Positions 7,938 through 17,283 of a stretch of 51,051 nucleotides of DNA are shown one piece after another; position 1 is the stretch's first letter; the number at the start of each line of letters is the position of its first letter. A program made the position numbers and the translations under genes. The notes beneath the pieces are model-generated. The model was not told where the DNA came from. It saw nothing but the letters and a program-made list of their open reading frames with translations, and ran no database searches. This DNA comes from an uncultured Oscillibacter sp. (GTDB lineage: Bacteria; Bacillota; Clostridia; Oscillospirales; Oscillospiraceae): the NCBI GenBank assembly GCA_910576845.1, contig CAJTJA010000006.1, forward strand, positions 25,467 to 76,517, in the 5' to 3' direction.

Positions 7938-9284
7938 TCAGCGCTTATTCGAGCGGCGCCAGATATGCATTTTCTCCGCTTCGGCAATCAGTTCATCCCG
8001 GAATTGGGGATGCGCCAGGGCAATCAGGCCTTCAGCCCGTTCCCATGTGGATTTGCCCTTAACATTGAACTTGCCGTACTCTGTTACAATCCAATGGAGG
8101 TTAGTGCGGGTAGCCGTGACCACAGAACCCTCTACCAAAGTAGGACGAATACGGGATTTCAACTGGCCGGTTTTCTTATCCATAAAGGAAGAAGAACAGC
8201 AGATAAAGCTCTTGCCGCCCTTAGCAAGATAAGCGCCCATAACGAAATCCTGCTGCCCGCCTGCCCCGGAGATATGATTGATGCCGGAGGATTCAGAGGA
8301 TACCTGACCATAGAGATCAATGTCCACCGCGCCGTTAATAGAAGTGAAATTTTCAATCTGAGACACACGGGCAATATCGTTGACATAGCTGACCGGCGCA
8401 GCCATGCACTCAGGGTTGTTATTCAGGAAGTCATAGAGCTTTTGAGTTCCCGCAGCAAAAGCATACGTCTGCCTTCCCCGGTCAAAGGGCTTGCAAGCGC
8501 CGGTAATACGGCCCGCTTTGGACATATCCACAAAAGCATCCACGTACATTTCAGTATGTACGCCCAGATCCTTCAAATCAGATTCAGCAATCAGCTTGCC
8601 AATGGCGCTGGGCATGGACCCAATACCTAACTGGAGGCAGGCGCCATTGGAAATTTCCGGCACTACCAGATTTGCCACAGCCAGATCCACCTCAGAGGCT
8701 GTTCCGGCCCCGCCCAATATCTCCATGGGGGGATTCTCCCCCTCCACAATCATAGCCACATCGCTGATATGGACGCAGTTCTCAAATCCGCCCAAGCAAA
8801 CAGGCATATTCTTATTGACCTCAACAATGATGGTTTTGGCACAATCACAGACGGCCTTCAGGTGAGAGCCGCCCGGGCCAAAGTTGAACCAGCCATGTTC
8901 ATCCATCGGAGCTACTTGGAACATCGCCACATCCAAAGTCTTGATGCAGTCCCGGTAATAGCCGGGAAGCTCGGAATAGCGCAGGGGAATATAATAGGCA
9001 AATCCTTCCTTGATAGCCTTCCGCTCAATGCCGCTCATATGCCAGGAATTCCAGGCAAAATGACTGGCGGCATCCGGAACGTCAAAAATAGCGGGACGCC
9101 GGGTCAAAATACCGCCCCGGATATTTACATCTGTCAGTTCCCCCATTCGGGCGGCCAGAGCCTTATCCAGCGCATTGGGGGAGCAGACGGTCCAGCCATA
9201 ATCCAGCCAATCTCCAGACTTGACCGCCTTGACCGCCTCGCCGGCAGTAGTCAGTTTCTGGCGGTATTCCTCCTGATAGCTCAT
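7938..9284 (-). CDS. but: Butyryl-CoA:acetate CoA-transferase
   Basis: 448 residues. It moves CoA from butyryl-CoA to acetate, releasing butyrate and acetyl-CoA, the terminal step of butyrate formation in gut Clostridia. The sequence follows the Roseburia-type enzyme closely: WHMSGIERK, FQVAPMDEHGWFNFGP, the active-site Glu in GVHTEMYVDAF (E245), the ISGAGGQQDFV segment and the terminal AEKMHIWRRSN. I start at MSYQEEYRQK, 8 bp after GGAGG. It is transcribed alone from its own promoter. A 4-hydroxybutyrate CoA-transferase is the nearest alternative, but the whole-length match favours butyryl-CoA. Confidence 0.88.
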   Translation of the reverse strand: MSYQEEYRQKLTTAGEAVKAVKSGDWLDYGWTVCSPNALDKALAARMGELTDVNIRGGILTRRPAIFDVPDAASHFAWNSWHMSGIERKAIKEGFAYYIPLRYSELPGYYRDCIKTLDVAMFQVAPMDEHGWFNFGPGGSHLKAVCDCAKTIIVEVNKNMPVCLGGFENCVHISDVAMIVEGENPPMEILGGAGTASEVDLAVANLVVPEISNGACLQLGIGSMPSAIGKLIAESDLKDLGVHTEMYVDAFVDMSKAGRITGACKPFDRGRQTYAFAAGTQKLYDFLNNNPECMAAPVSYVNDIARVSQIENFTSINGAVDIDLYGQVSSESSGINHISGAGGQQDFVMGAYLAKGGKSFICCSSSFMDKKTGQLKSRIRPTLVEGSVVTATRTNLHWIVTEYGKFNVKGKSTWERAEGLIALAHPQFRDELIAEAEKMHIWRRSNKR

Positions 9285-9366
9285 AGTCGATTCCTCCAAA
9301 TGATATAATTTCTGGTTTCTGTAAAACAAAATGGTAAATTTTCGTCGTATGACATCTATATTTCAT

Positions 9367-9395
9367 AGTATAACATCTCTTGGAAAATATTGCAA
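9367..9395 (-). promoter_or_regulatory. SigA-type promoter for the CoA-transferase
   Basis: On the minus strand: -35 TTGCAA (9390-9395), 17-nt spacer, -10 TATACT (9367-9372), about 85 bp upstream of the gene start. Confidence 0.75.
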
Positions 9396-9433
9396 TGCAA
9401 AAAACGTGAAAAAAATAACATGTTTTTTCAACA

Positions 9434-9461
9434 AAAGGGCAGGCCATTGGGCCTGCCCTTT
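9434..9461 (-). terminator. Terminator after ispH-S1 operon
   Basis: Stem AAAGGGCAGGCC / GGCCTGCCCTTT with a 4-nt loop, followed on the minus strand by TTTTG. It is 32 bp past the ispH-S1 stop. The stem is AT-flanked on both sides, so weak activity in the other direction is possible. Confidence 0.8.
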
Positions 9462-9493
9462 AAGTCTCAGGGTCTCAAGCGGTTTTTCGGAGC

Positions 9494-11455
9494 TTACTCC
9501 TCCACATCCTCAGCCTCCACGGACTCTTCCACAGAAGGAGCCAGCAGAGCGCGAATAGACAGGGAAATCTTCTTTCTCTCCTCGTCCACCGCAGTAATCT
9601 TAACATCCACAATCTGGCCCTCGGACAGCACATCCTCCGGCTTTTCAATGCGGCGGTCCGCGATTTGAGAAATGTGAATCAGGCCGTCTACGCCCGGAAC
9701 CACCTCAGCGAAAGCGCCGAATGTCATCAGCTTAACCACCCGGACAGAGGCCTCGTCGCCCACGGCATATTTGTCCATAAAGACCTGCCAGGGATCTACG
9801 TTATGATCCTTAACGCCCAGGGAAATCTTCCGCTTCTCGGGGTCATAGGAGATGACATAAACTTCCATGGTGTCGCCCACTTTGCACACCTCGGAGGGAG
9901 TCTTGATGCGGCTCCAGCTCAGCTCCGAGATATGTACCATGCCGTCCACACCACCGATGTCGACGAACACGCCGTAGCTGGTCATGGACTTCACCGTACC
10001 AGTGTAACGCTTGCCCACTTCAATATTGGCCCAAATCTCCTCTTGAGCTGCCCGGCGAGTCTCGTCGGCAACAGAACGGATAGAACCTACCACACGGCGG
10101 CGGGCACGATTGACCTCAGTAATACGAAGCTGAACCTTCTGGCCCTTCATCGCCGAAAGGTCAGCGCCCCTGGGCTGGCCGCTCTGAGAAGCGGGAACAA
10201 ACACCCGCACACCCTTGACAGACACCACAATACCGCCTTTGTTCTCCTCAGTAACGGTGCCTTCCATCACAGTCTTCTCTTCCACGGCCTGCTCAATGTT
10301 CTCCCAAACCTTCACGGCGTCCAGCCGCTTCTTGGAGAGTTCGGCATAACCCTCCACGTCGTTGACGCGGACGATATAAGTCTCGATCTCATCGCCAACC
10401 TTTACCACATCCTCCGGCTTAGCGGCAGGGTCGTCGGTCAACTCGCTGAATTTAATGTAAGCCGACTGCTTGGCACCCACATCCACCTGCACCTCTGTCG
10501 GCGTAATGCCAGTGACAATGCCGGTTACCTTCTCCCCTGTATTTAAAGTTTTGAAGGACTGATTCAGCAGTTCCTCAAAGGACTCCTCGTTGTTCTCGAC
10601 CGCTTTGATTTCTTCACTCATGGCTGCATATACCTCCTTAATAATGCCCGCTGGCGTGGAAGCGCCCGCCGTAAGGCCCGCAACAGAACAACCACTGAAA
10701 AAATCCGGCAAGAGCTCGTCCGCTTTCTCAATCTGAAAAACGCGAGAACAACTCTCCTTACAAATTTCCGTCAAATGTTTGGTGTTGGCGCTTTTACGGT
10801 CTCCCACCACGACCATTACGTCCGCTTTCGCGGCGAGGATGGCCGCTTCAAACTGACGCTTACGCGTAGCAGTACATATTGTATCAAACTTTTTTGCGTT
10901 TGTACACTCTTTTTTTATGATTTTCCAAGAAGTTTCAAAAAGTTCACGAATGCAGGTAGTCTGTGCCATTACCGTAAGAGGGACCTCCCGCGCCTCCAAA
11001 TTATGCTTCAGCCAGTCCGACACCTCCTCCGGCCCGCTGAAAATCAGAGGATGCTCACACCAACTGGCAATCCCTGCCACCTCAGGATGCTCCGCATCAC
11101 CGATAATAACCGGGGTCCGGCCCTCCGCCTCCGCCTGAGCCGCCAAAACCTGAATACGGCGGACGTTTGGACATGTGGCGTTTACCAAGAGGATGCCTTT
11201 TCCCTCCAATTGTTCCAAAATCTGCTTTGACTCTCCGTGGGAACGAATGACTACCGTGTCCCCAGATTTTAAATAAGATATACTTGCCGCTTTCCGGACG
11301 CCCAAGCGCTTTAGCTCATCAACCACATATGTATTATGGATAAGATCACCCAGCATCCAGCAGCCGCCGGTTTTAACAGCCGTATCCCGTGCCAGCTCCA
11401 CAGCCCGGCGCACACCATAGCAGAATCCGGCGCTCTCCGCCAGCAGCACTTTCAC
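9494..11455 (-). CDS. IspH-ribosomal protein S1 fusion
   Basis: 653 residues in two parts. Residues 1 to about 285 are IspH (LytB), the 4Fe-4S enzyme that reduces HMBPP to IPP and DMAPP; its cluster cysteines lie in GFCYGVRRA (C12), NATCPN and the TICTATRKRQ segment. From about 300 onward there are four S1 RNA-binding repeats, the last two ending KISLGVKD and KISLSIRAL. This fusion is known from Clostridia. Its ATG overlaps the plsC stop by 4 bp, and it closes the cmk-plsC-ispH/S1 series. Confidence 0.95.
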   Translation of the reverse strand: MKVLLAESAGFCYGVRRAVELARDTAVKTGGCWMLGDLIHNTYVVDELKRLGVRKAASISYLKSGDTVVIRSHGESKQILEQLEGKGILLVNATCPNVRRIQVLAAQAEAEGRTPVIIGDAEHPEVAGIASWCEHPLIFSGPEEVSDWLKHNLEAREVPLTVMAQTTCIRELFETSWKIIKKECTNAKKFDTICTATRKRQFEAAILAAKADVMVVVGDRKSANTKHLTEICKESCSRVFQIEKADELLPDFFSGCSVAGLTAGASTPAGIIKEVYAAMSEEIKAVENNEESFEELLNQSFKTLNTGEKVTGIVTGITPTEVQVDVGAKQSAYIKFSELTDDPAAKPEDVVKVGDEIETYIVRVNDVEGYAELSKKRLDAVKVWENIEQAVEEKTVMEGTVTEENKGGIVVSVKGVRVFVPASQSGQPRGADLSAMKGQKVQLRITEVNRARRRVVGSIRSVADETRRAAQEEIWANIEVGKRYTGTVKSMTSYGVFVDIGGVDGMVHISELSWSRIKTPSEVCKVGDTMEVYVISYDPEKRKISLGVKDHNVDPWQVFMDKYAVGDEASVRVVKLMTFGAFAEVVPGVDGLIHISQIADRRIEKPEDVLSEGQIVDVKITAVDEERKKISLSIRALLAPSVEESVEAEDVEE

Positions 11456-12087
11456 AGCGGCCCCCCTCCTACGGCCTGTCCACCCAAGGCATAAGCCGCT
11501 TCCAACAGATCATCTGCAATTTTCTGCATTTCCTCAGAGGTACCCCGGCGTCCGGTATAATGAGGCTCATAGGGAGCGCCGAAGATAATGCGGGTCTTAT
11601 GAAACAGCTTTTTTTCCCCATCCACAAAGACCGGCACCAGCACAGCCCCGGTACGGACACCGATCATGGCAGCTCCGGCCTTTGCTTGGGGCGGCAGGCC
11701 GTCTATGTAACCCACGCCATTTCGAACCGTCGTTCCTTCAGGGAAAATCAAAAGATTATCTCCTTCCTTCAAAGCCTGAATCGACTGCTTGACGGCATTG
11801 ATGTCGTTGCTGCCCCGGCTGACGGGGAACGCCCCTACCTTTTTCAGCAGCCACCCCAGAAGAGGATTTTTGAACAGCTCTTCTTTCGCCATAATATGAA
11901 GCCGGTAATTGATCGGCAGGCGGAGCGCAACCAGAATCGGATCCCAGTTGCTGGAATGATTTGGACAGAGCAGCACTCCGCTTTTGGGCAGCCTTTCCAT
12001 TCCCTCCACAGAAGTGGGATGAAGGATTCTGGCAGCAAAGCCCACCACATAGTAAATGAAAACAAACAAACGATTAAAGGGTTTCAT
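11452..12087 (-). CDS. plsC: 1-acyl-sn-glycerol-3-phosphate acyltransferase
   Basis: 211 residues from the ATG at 12087 (MKPFNRLFVFIYYVVG), which overlaps the cmk stop as ATGA. The protein has an N-terminal membrane helix, the catalytic NHSSNWD (HX4D) motif, the FPEGTT motif and a VPVFV segment typical of LPLAT acyltransferases. It acylates lysophosphatidate to phosphatidate in phospholipid synthesis. cmk-plsC-ispH-S1 is a common clostridial order. A longer upstream frame is only the overlap with cmk. Confidence 0.92.
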   Translation of the reverse strand: MKPFNRLFVFIYYVVGFAARILHPTSVEGMERLPKSGVLLCPNHSSNWDPILVALRLPINYRLHIMAKEELFKNPLLGWLLKKVGAFPVSRGSNDINAVKQSIQALKEGDNLLIFPEGTTVRNGVGYIDGLPPQAKAGAAMIGVRTGAVLVPVFVDGEKKLFHKTRIIFGAPYEPHYTGRRGTSEEMQKIADDLLEAAYALGGQAVGGGPL

Positions 12088-12761
12088 AGGCCGGTCCTTT
12101 CCCGAATAATCTTCAAAAGTGCTTCCCGGCTCTCCTGAAAGTCCAGAGCCGACGTATCCAGCAGCATCGCATCTTCTGCCTGCCGCAATGGCGCCGCGTC
12201 CCGATGGGTATCCCGCCAATCCCGCTCCTTAATATCATGAAAGACATCCTGAAAAGACTGAGGGGTCCCCCGTTCCTCCAGTTCACGGCAGCGGCGCTCC
12301 GCCCGCACTTCTGCGGAAGCACTGAGAAAAATTTTGACTTCCGCATCTGGCAGGACTACTGTTCCAATGTCCCGGCCATCCATAATGACATTATTTTTCC
12401 GGGCAAGCTCCCGCTGAAACTCCAACAGATAGGACCGCACAGCCGGCAGCGCGGAGACAGAGGAAGCATACCGGGAAATTTCCGGAAGGCGAATCTCCTC
12501 ACTGACATCCCGGCTATTGAGGAACATCCGCTGCCGCCCAGAGTCATCATAACGCAGCTCTACCTGAAGTGCGGGAAGCACGGCCGCCACAGCTCTCTCG
12601 TCACTGGGATCAATGCTGTTTTCATGCATGTAAAGTCCAATACTGCGGTAAATGGCGCCGGTATCCACATATAAAAAGCCCAGAGCGGCGGCGGCTTCCC
12701 TGGCAAGGGTACTCTTCCCTGCGCCGGAGGGACCGTCGATAGCAATACGAATGGTACTCAT
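12084..12761 (-). CDS. cmk: Cytidylate kinase
   Basis: 225 residues. It phosphorylates CMP and dCMP using ATP. The P-loop GPSGAGKST, the DTGAIYR acceptor-site motif, MDGRDIGTVVLP and RRCRELEERG follow the Cmk family. The ATG at 12761 is preceded by GGAGG at 8 bp. It sits 16 bp after the flavoprotein gene and overlaps plsC by 4 bp. Confidence 0.96.
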   Translation of the reverse strand: MSTIRIAIDGPSGAGKSTLAREAAAALGFLYVDTGAIYRSIGLYMHENSIDPSDERAVAAVLPALQVELRYDDSGRQRMFLNSRDVSEEIRLPEISRYASSVSALPAVRSYLLEFQRELARKNNVIMDGRDIGTVVLPDAEVKIFLSASAEVRAERRCRELEERGTPQSFQDVFHDIKERDWRDTHRDAAPLRQAEDAMLLDTSALDFQESREALLKIIRERTGL

Positions 12762-12777
12762 AGTAGGCCTCCAAATT

Positions 12778-14010
12778 TTATCCGTCTTCACCCGCTGCGG
12801 CAATTCCTGCCGCCCGCCCCGTAGACCAGGCAATCTGCAAATTAAAACCGCCGGTGTATGCGTCCACGTCAATTATTTCCCCTGCGAAGTACAATCCTCG
12901 AACCAGCCTTGACCCCATGGTAGCCGGATCAATTTCCTTCACCTTCACGCCCCCCGAGGTAATAATGGCGTCCGTTACCGTGCAGGGCCCGGCAATGGCA
13001 ATGGGAAAATGCTTCAAAACCTGAACCAATCCTCGCCGCTGCTCTCGCGTAATATCATGAACTTTCTGCCTGGCAGTAATGCCGGACACCCGCACGATCT
13101 CAGGAATCAGCTTCTTTGGCAGCAGATCATTCAAGGAATTGCAGAAATCATAATTGCTGTATTTCTCAAAATCTCCCAACAGCCGCCGGTCCAGCCTCTG
13201 TTCATCCAGAGCGGGCTTTAAATCAATCTCAAGGTGATAGGCCCGCTCTCCAAAACGCCTCATGTGAGCGGATGCCGACAAAACCAATGGGCCGCTGACA
13301 CCAAAATGAGTAAATACCAGCTCGCCAAAATCCTGATAGATTCTCTTGCTGTCTTCAAACACTGTCAGCCCTACGTTTCGCAGGCTGAGCCCCTGCAATA
13401 CCTTTCCAACTCCGAAGTCCCGCAGGGGAACAAGAGAGCCCCGGAGCAGTGTCACAGTGTGTCCCGCCGCTTCTGCTATACGGTGACCCTCGCCGGTGGA
13501 ACCGGTAGCAGGATAAGACACACCGCCAGTAGCCAAAATTACAGTTTCTGCCGGATAATATCTGCTCTCTCCCATGACTCCGGTAACTGCGCCGCTTTCC
13601 ACCTTCAGGGACTTCGCACGGTCCCGGAGAATCTGAACCCGCAGCTTTTTCAGCCGCCGCTCCAGTGCGGCGCTGATATCAAAGGCGCTGTCAGATACCG
13701 GAAACACCCGATTTCCCCGCTCTGTCTTCAGCGGTACGCCTAATTCCTCAAAAAAAGCCATGGTATCCTGCGCGTTGAAGCGCGAGAAAGAGCTATAAAG
13801 AAATTTTCCATTACGCGGAATATTGGCCATTATTTCTTCCAAGCCGGTATTGTTGGTCACATTGCAGCGGCCCTTCCCAGTAATATTCAGTTTTTTTCCA
13901 AGCCTTTCATTCGGCTCCAGCAGCATGACGGAAGCTCCCCGCTCCGCCGCTGAAATCGCTGCCATCATTCCGGCGGCTCCGCCGCCGATTACCAATATAT
14001 TTTTACTCAT
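12778..14010 (-). CDS. FAD-dependent oxidoreductase, HI0933/BaiN-like
   Basis: 410 residues from the ATG at 14010, overlapping the upstream regulator stop by 8 bp. It opens with a Rossmann FAD-binding motif (VIGGGAAGMMAAISA), followed by GKKLNITGKGRCNVTN, the signature of the HI0933-like flavoproteins, and ends with DVDAYTGGFNLQIAWSTGRAAG, the second dinucleotide-site region. The family includes BaiN of bile-acid metabolism, but most members are housekeeping proteins of unknown substrate. Location between an RpiR regulator and cmk is typical of Clostridia and says nothing about bile acids. Confidence 0.88.
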   Translation of the reverse strand: MSKNILVIGGGAAGMMAAISAAERGASVMLLEPNERLGKKLNITGKGRCNVTNNTGLEEIMANIPRNGKFLYSSFSRFNAQDTMAFFEELGVPLKTERGNRVFPVSDSAFDISAALERRLKKLRVQILRDRAKSLKVESGAVTGVMGESRYYPAETVILATGGVSYPATGSTGEGHRIAEAAGHTVTLLRGSLVPLRDFGVGKVLQGLSLRNVGLTVFEDSKRIYQDFGELVFTHFGVSGPLVLSASAHMRRFGERAYHLEIDLKPALDEQRLDRRLLGDFEKYSNYDFCNSLNDLLPKKLIPEIVRVSGITARQKVHDITREQRRGLVQVLKHFPIAIAGPCTVTDAIITSGGVKVKEIDPATMGSRLVRGLYFAGEIIDVDAYTGGFNLQIAWSTGRAAGIAAAGEDG

Positions 14011-14869
14011 CGTCCATTTTTCCGAACACGCCATACGCATTCCAGATATTTTCCAGTTCCGCAAATGTCGCGGATACATCCGCGCCAAAACGATTTGACA
14101 GCGCTACCAGCAGCGCGTTAATCAGCGACAGCGGCGCCACCATGGAATCCACAAAGGAGATCATCTCACAGGGCGCCAGCAGCGCCGCTTCAGAAAGCTG
14201 ATAAACCGGAGAAAGCTCATTATCCGTAATTGCAATGATATCAGCCCCCCGGTCCCGGGCAAACTTTACCGTATTGATGGTAACTTTAGAATAACGTGGG
14301 AAACTGATGGCAATCATCACATCTCCTGGACCCATGCGAAGCATCTGCTCAAACATCTCTCCCGCCGCATTGGATTGAATCAGCGTTACATTTTCCGACA
14401 ACAGGTGCATGTAAAAATGCAAATACCCCGCTACAAAGGAGGAGGAACGAACACCTAAAATATAAATATGGCGGCTGGTCATAATCTTATCCACTACCCG
14501 GTCAAATTCACTTTGATTTGCCCGGCCGCTCATTTGCCGCAGCTTGTCGATATCAGACTGAATGACCGTAGTCAGCACATCCTGCCCGGAGAACATATCC
14601 CCTGCGGCCTGAATACGCTGAGTGGATGTCAGTCGGCTGCGGATCATATCCTGTAAAGCCCTCTGCATACTGGGATAGCCGTCATAGCCCAATTCGGAAG
14701 CAAAACGCACCACCGTAGATTCGCTGACTCCCACCAGCTTTCCCAAGCGGCTTGCGGTCATAAAGGCAGCCTTGTCATAGTTTTCCAGAATATAAGCAGC
14801 GATGCGCTTCCGCCCCTTGGAAAAGCCATTCATCCCCTGCTCCAGGCAATGTAAAATATTTTTTGCCAC
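14003..14869 (-). CDS. MurR/RpiR family transcriptional regulator
   Basis: 288 residues if started at the GTG at 14869 (reads VAKNILHCLEQGMNGFSKG), which keeps the family's usual length and avoids overlap with ispA; GGGGGGAAA precedes it. The N-terminal helix-turn-helix has SRLGKLVGVSESTVVRFASELGY; the C-terminal half is a SIS phosphosugar-binding domain (about 115-250) with ILGVRSSS. Such proteins usually sense sugar phosphates. No sugar genes adjoin it, so target and ligand are unknown. A second start at an ATG 12 codons in is possible. Confidence 0.88.
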   Translation of the reverse strand: MAKNILHCLEQGMNGFSKGRKRIAAYILENYDKAAFMTASRLGKLVGVSESTVVRFASELGYDGYPSMQRALQDMIRSRLTSTQRIQAAGDMFSGQDVLTTVIQSDIDKLRQMSGRANQSEFDRVVDKIMTSRHIYILGVRSSSFVAGYLHFYMHLLSENVTLIQSNAAGEMFEQMLRMGPGDVMIAISFPRYSKVTINTVKFARDRGADIIAITDNELSPVYQLSEAALLAPCEMISFVDSMVAPLSLINALLVALSNRFGADVSATFAELENIWNAYGVFGKMDDE

Positions 14870-14925
14870 AATTATTTTTTTCCCCCCCGGAATCAAATTT
14901 CCAAGGAACTCCGCGCTGTGGACCG

Positions 14926-15822
14926 CTAATTCCTCCGTACCGCCAGGCTGTCTGCCAGCTCCAGAAGAAAACTTACATCTCCCGGCCAGGAGCATACGCC
15001 CAAGGCCTTCTTGGCAAGCTCTGTATAAAAGAGCACCTGCTCCCCACAGGCGTCTACTCCCAACAGAGTAACATATGTCGCCTTCTGATTGGCTTCGTCA
15101 GACCCAATGGGTTTTCCCAGTTCTTCCTTTGTAGAAATTGCGTCCAAAATGTCATCCTGAATTTGAAATGCCAATCCTAAATTTGTGGCATAATCCCTTG
15201 CGGCATCCATACAGGCACCATCCACCGTCCGGCGGCCCATAGACGCGGCAACCCCCATCATACAGGCCGCCCGAAGCAGGGCACCTGTTTTCTTATCGTT
15301 AATCTCTGTCAGATTCTCAACCGTGCGGGGCTTCCCGTTTCCAATTGTATCCCAGTATTGACCGCCGCACATGCCCTGTTCCCCCGCAGCTTCCGCCAAA
15401 ATCCTTGCCGCCAGGGCAACTGACGCTCTGCCGCCATGCCGCCACTCTCCCCCGGCTGACAGCACCGTCCGAAAAGCCGCCGCCTGAAGCGCATCCCCCG
15501 CAAGAGTCGCCACGCACTCGCCAAATTTCTTGTGAGTAGTAGGCCTCCCGCGGCGCAGATCATCGTTGTCCATACAAGGCAGATCGTCATGAATGAGGGA
15601 ATAGGTATGCAGCATTTCCACACCGCAGCCAAAATCCAAGGCCTCTTCCATCGTTCCCCCGGACGCCTCGCAGAATTTCATCGTCAAAATCGGACGGATG
15701 CGTTTACCTCCGGCCAGAAGACTGTAACGCATAGCCTCCTCCAGCCCTTCACCGGCAAAGAATTCCTGCAAACGGGCTTCCACAATACTCCGAGCAGCCT
15801 CCATTTCCTGTTGAAACCCCAT
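14926..15822 (-). CDS. ispA: Farnesyl/geranylgeranyl diphosphate synthase
   Basis: 298 residues, normal for short-chain trans-prenyltransferases. The GGKRIRP motif, the first Asp-rich motif (HDDLPCMDNDD, around residues 78-88) and the second (QDDILD) are intact. It joins IPP to DMAPP or GPP to make FPP, precursor of undecaprenyl phosphate. It follows xseB by 3 bp, the usual xseA-xseB-ispA order. In many Clostridia dxs follows directly; here dxs is about 34 kb away. Confidence 0.95.
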   Translation of the reverse strand: MGFQQEMEAARSIVEARLQEFFAGEGLEEAMRYSLLAGGKRIRPILTMKFCEASGGTMEEALDFGCGVEMLHTYSLIHDDLPCMDNDDLRRGRPTTHKKFGECVATLAGDALQAAAFRTVLSAGGEWRHGGRASVALAARILAEAAGEQGMCGGQYWDTIGNGKPRTVENLTEINDKKTGALLRAACMMGVAASMGRRTVDGACMDAARDYATNLGLAFQIQDDILDAISTKEELGKPIGSDEANQKATYVTLLGVDACGEQVLFYTELAKKALGVCSWPGDVSFLLELADSLAVRRN

Positions 15823-15825
15823 AAT

Positions 15826-16065
15826 TCAAACCTCCTCCGTCGTCTCAAAGGACAATTCCACCGGCGCACCGTCCGGCCCCTTCATCAGCTTGACCACCTG
15901 CTGCTCCGCCTGATCCAATTGCTTGGTGCAGGCTGCAATGAGCTTTGTTCCCTCCTCAAAAAGGGCCAGGGAGTCTGCCAGCTGAACATCCCCCTGCTCC
16001 AGAGCAGACACGATCTCTTCCAATCGAGTAATCTGCTGCTCAAATGTCACTTTTTTTGCCGACAT
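15826..16065 (-). CDS. xseB: Exodeoxyribonuclease VII small subunit
   Basis: 79 residues with the family pattern FEQQITRLEEIVSALEQGDVQLADSLALFEEGTKL. XseB binds XseA to form ExoVII, which degrades single-stranded DNA. The start overlaps the xseA end by 19 bp, so the pair is coupled. The C-terminal extension after KLMKG is acidic and variable. Confidence 0.95.
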   Translation of the reverse strand: MSAKKVTFEQQITRLEEIVSALEQGDVQLADSLALFEEGTKLIAACTKQLDQAEQQVVKLMKGPDGAPVELSFETTEEV

Positions 16066-17279
16066 GCTCTTTGCTCCTTTTCATAAGGCCTGTCCACTGT
16101 ACAGACAAGGCCGCCCTCTCCCAAAGTAACCGTAATTTGTTCGCCAGTCTTCGTATCCCGCCATGTCCTTAAAATACTTCCTGACGGCCCCTGGGCCATA
16201 GCATAGCCCCTTCCCAGAACCTTCAATGGACTCATAGCGTCCAGCGCTGCCCCTAAAACCGAAACCTGCTGCCGCTTCTGTGACACCAAGCGTGCGGATA
16301 TATCTCCCAAGCGCTGCTGAACATGAAGCAGCGCCATACGCTTATCCTGAACATAAGCCATCCGGTCCCGCATGACCCGTTTCTCCTCCAGCGCCCTCAA
16401 CCGCTGCCGTAGCGCCTCAAAGCGGGCCCTTTCACTCTTCACCAATCCAGAAGCCGCACCAGCCAGCCAATGCCGCAGTGCCATCCCATCCGGCACGGCG
16501 ATTTCCGCCGCATTGGAAGGCGTGGAAGCCCGGGCATCCGCCACAAAATCAGAAATCGTTACATCGGGCTCATGGCCTACAGCAGAAATAACCGGCAGTT
16601 CCGAATCATAAATTGCCCTTGCCACCCGCTCGTCGTTGAAGGCCCAAAGATCCTCCATGGAGCCGCCGCCCCGACCGGTGATAATAACGTCTCCCACTCT
16701 CCATTTGTTGGCATATCGGATGGCTCCCGCAATCTCCAGCGGGGCTTCCGTTCCCTGAACCCGCACAGGCAGGAGAATTACCTTCGCCAGCGGATAACGG
16801 CGTTTCAAAATTCGAATCATATCATGGATTGCCGCTCCAGCGGAGGATGTCACAACGGCAATGCTCTCCGGGTAGGGCGGCAGAGGCTTTTTATGAGCCG
16901 GGTCAAAGAGCCCCTCAGCATAAAGTTTGGACTTCAGCTGCTCAAAGGCCACCGCCAAATCTCCCGCTCCCTCAGGGGTCAGAGAATTGCAGTAGAGCTG
17001 ATAGGCTCCATCCCGTGGGAAGACGGTAATCCGCCCTTGAGCAATGACCTTCATGCCGTTCTCCGGGCGGAAGCGCAGCCGGGACGCCTGTCCCCGGAAC
17101 ATAACGCAGCGCAGGGCCCCCTCCGGGTCCTTCATGGTGAAGTAGTGGTGCCCGGAAGGGTACATTTTATAATTGGAGAGCTCACCCCGGACATAGACGT
17201 CCTGAAGCATAGGCTCCCCGTCCAACAGGAGCTTGACCAGCTGGTTAACCTCCGTAACGCCAAAAATATGCTGCTCCAT
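16047..17279 (-). CDS. xseA: Exodeoxyribonuclease VII large subunit
   Basis: 410 residues from the ATG at 17279 (MEQHIFGVTEVNQLVK). It has the N-terminal OB-fold (about 1-105) and the catalytic domain with ITGRGGGSMEDLWAFNDE and VGHEPDVTISDFVADARASTPSNAAE, the family signatures. The long helical region before the C-terminus is present, so the protein is complete. A small ORF ends 4 bp upstream of the start. Confidence 0.96.
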   Translation of the reverse strand: MEQHIFGVTEVNQLVKLLLDGEPMLQDVYVRGELSNYKMYPSGHHYFTMKDPEGALRCVMFRGQASRLRFRPENGMKVIAQGRITVFPRDGAYQLYCNSLTPEGAGDLAVAFEQLKSKLYAEGLFDPAHKKPLPPYPESIAVVTSSAGAAIHDMIRILKRRYPLAKVILLPVRVQGTEAPLEIAGAIRYANKWRVGDVIITGRGGGSMEDLWAFNDERVARAIYDSELPVISAVGHEPDVTISDFVADARASTPSNAAEIAVPDGMALRHWLAGAASGLVKSERARFEALRQRLRALEEKRVMRDRMAYVQDKRMALLHVQQRLGDISARLVSQKRQQVSVLGAALDAMSPLKVLGRGYAMAQGPSGSILRTWRDTKTGEQITVTLGEGGLVCTVDRPYEKEQRACRQKK

Positions 17280-17283
17280 GGGG

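Noticed and set aside
9665..10546. 293-codon plus-strand frame inside ispH-S1
   Set aside because: It is the antisense of the S1 repeats, His-rich and without a ribosome-binding site.
12778..14010. Bile-acid metabolism gene baiN
   Set aside because: Only the general HI0933 flavoprotein family is supported; no other bai genes are present and the position is a housekeeping one.
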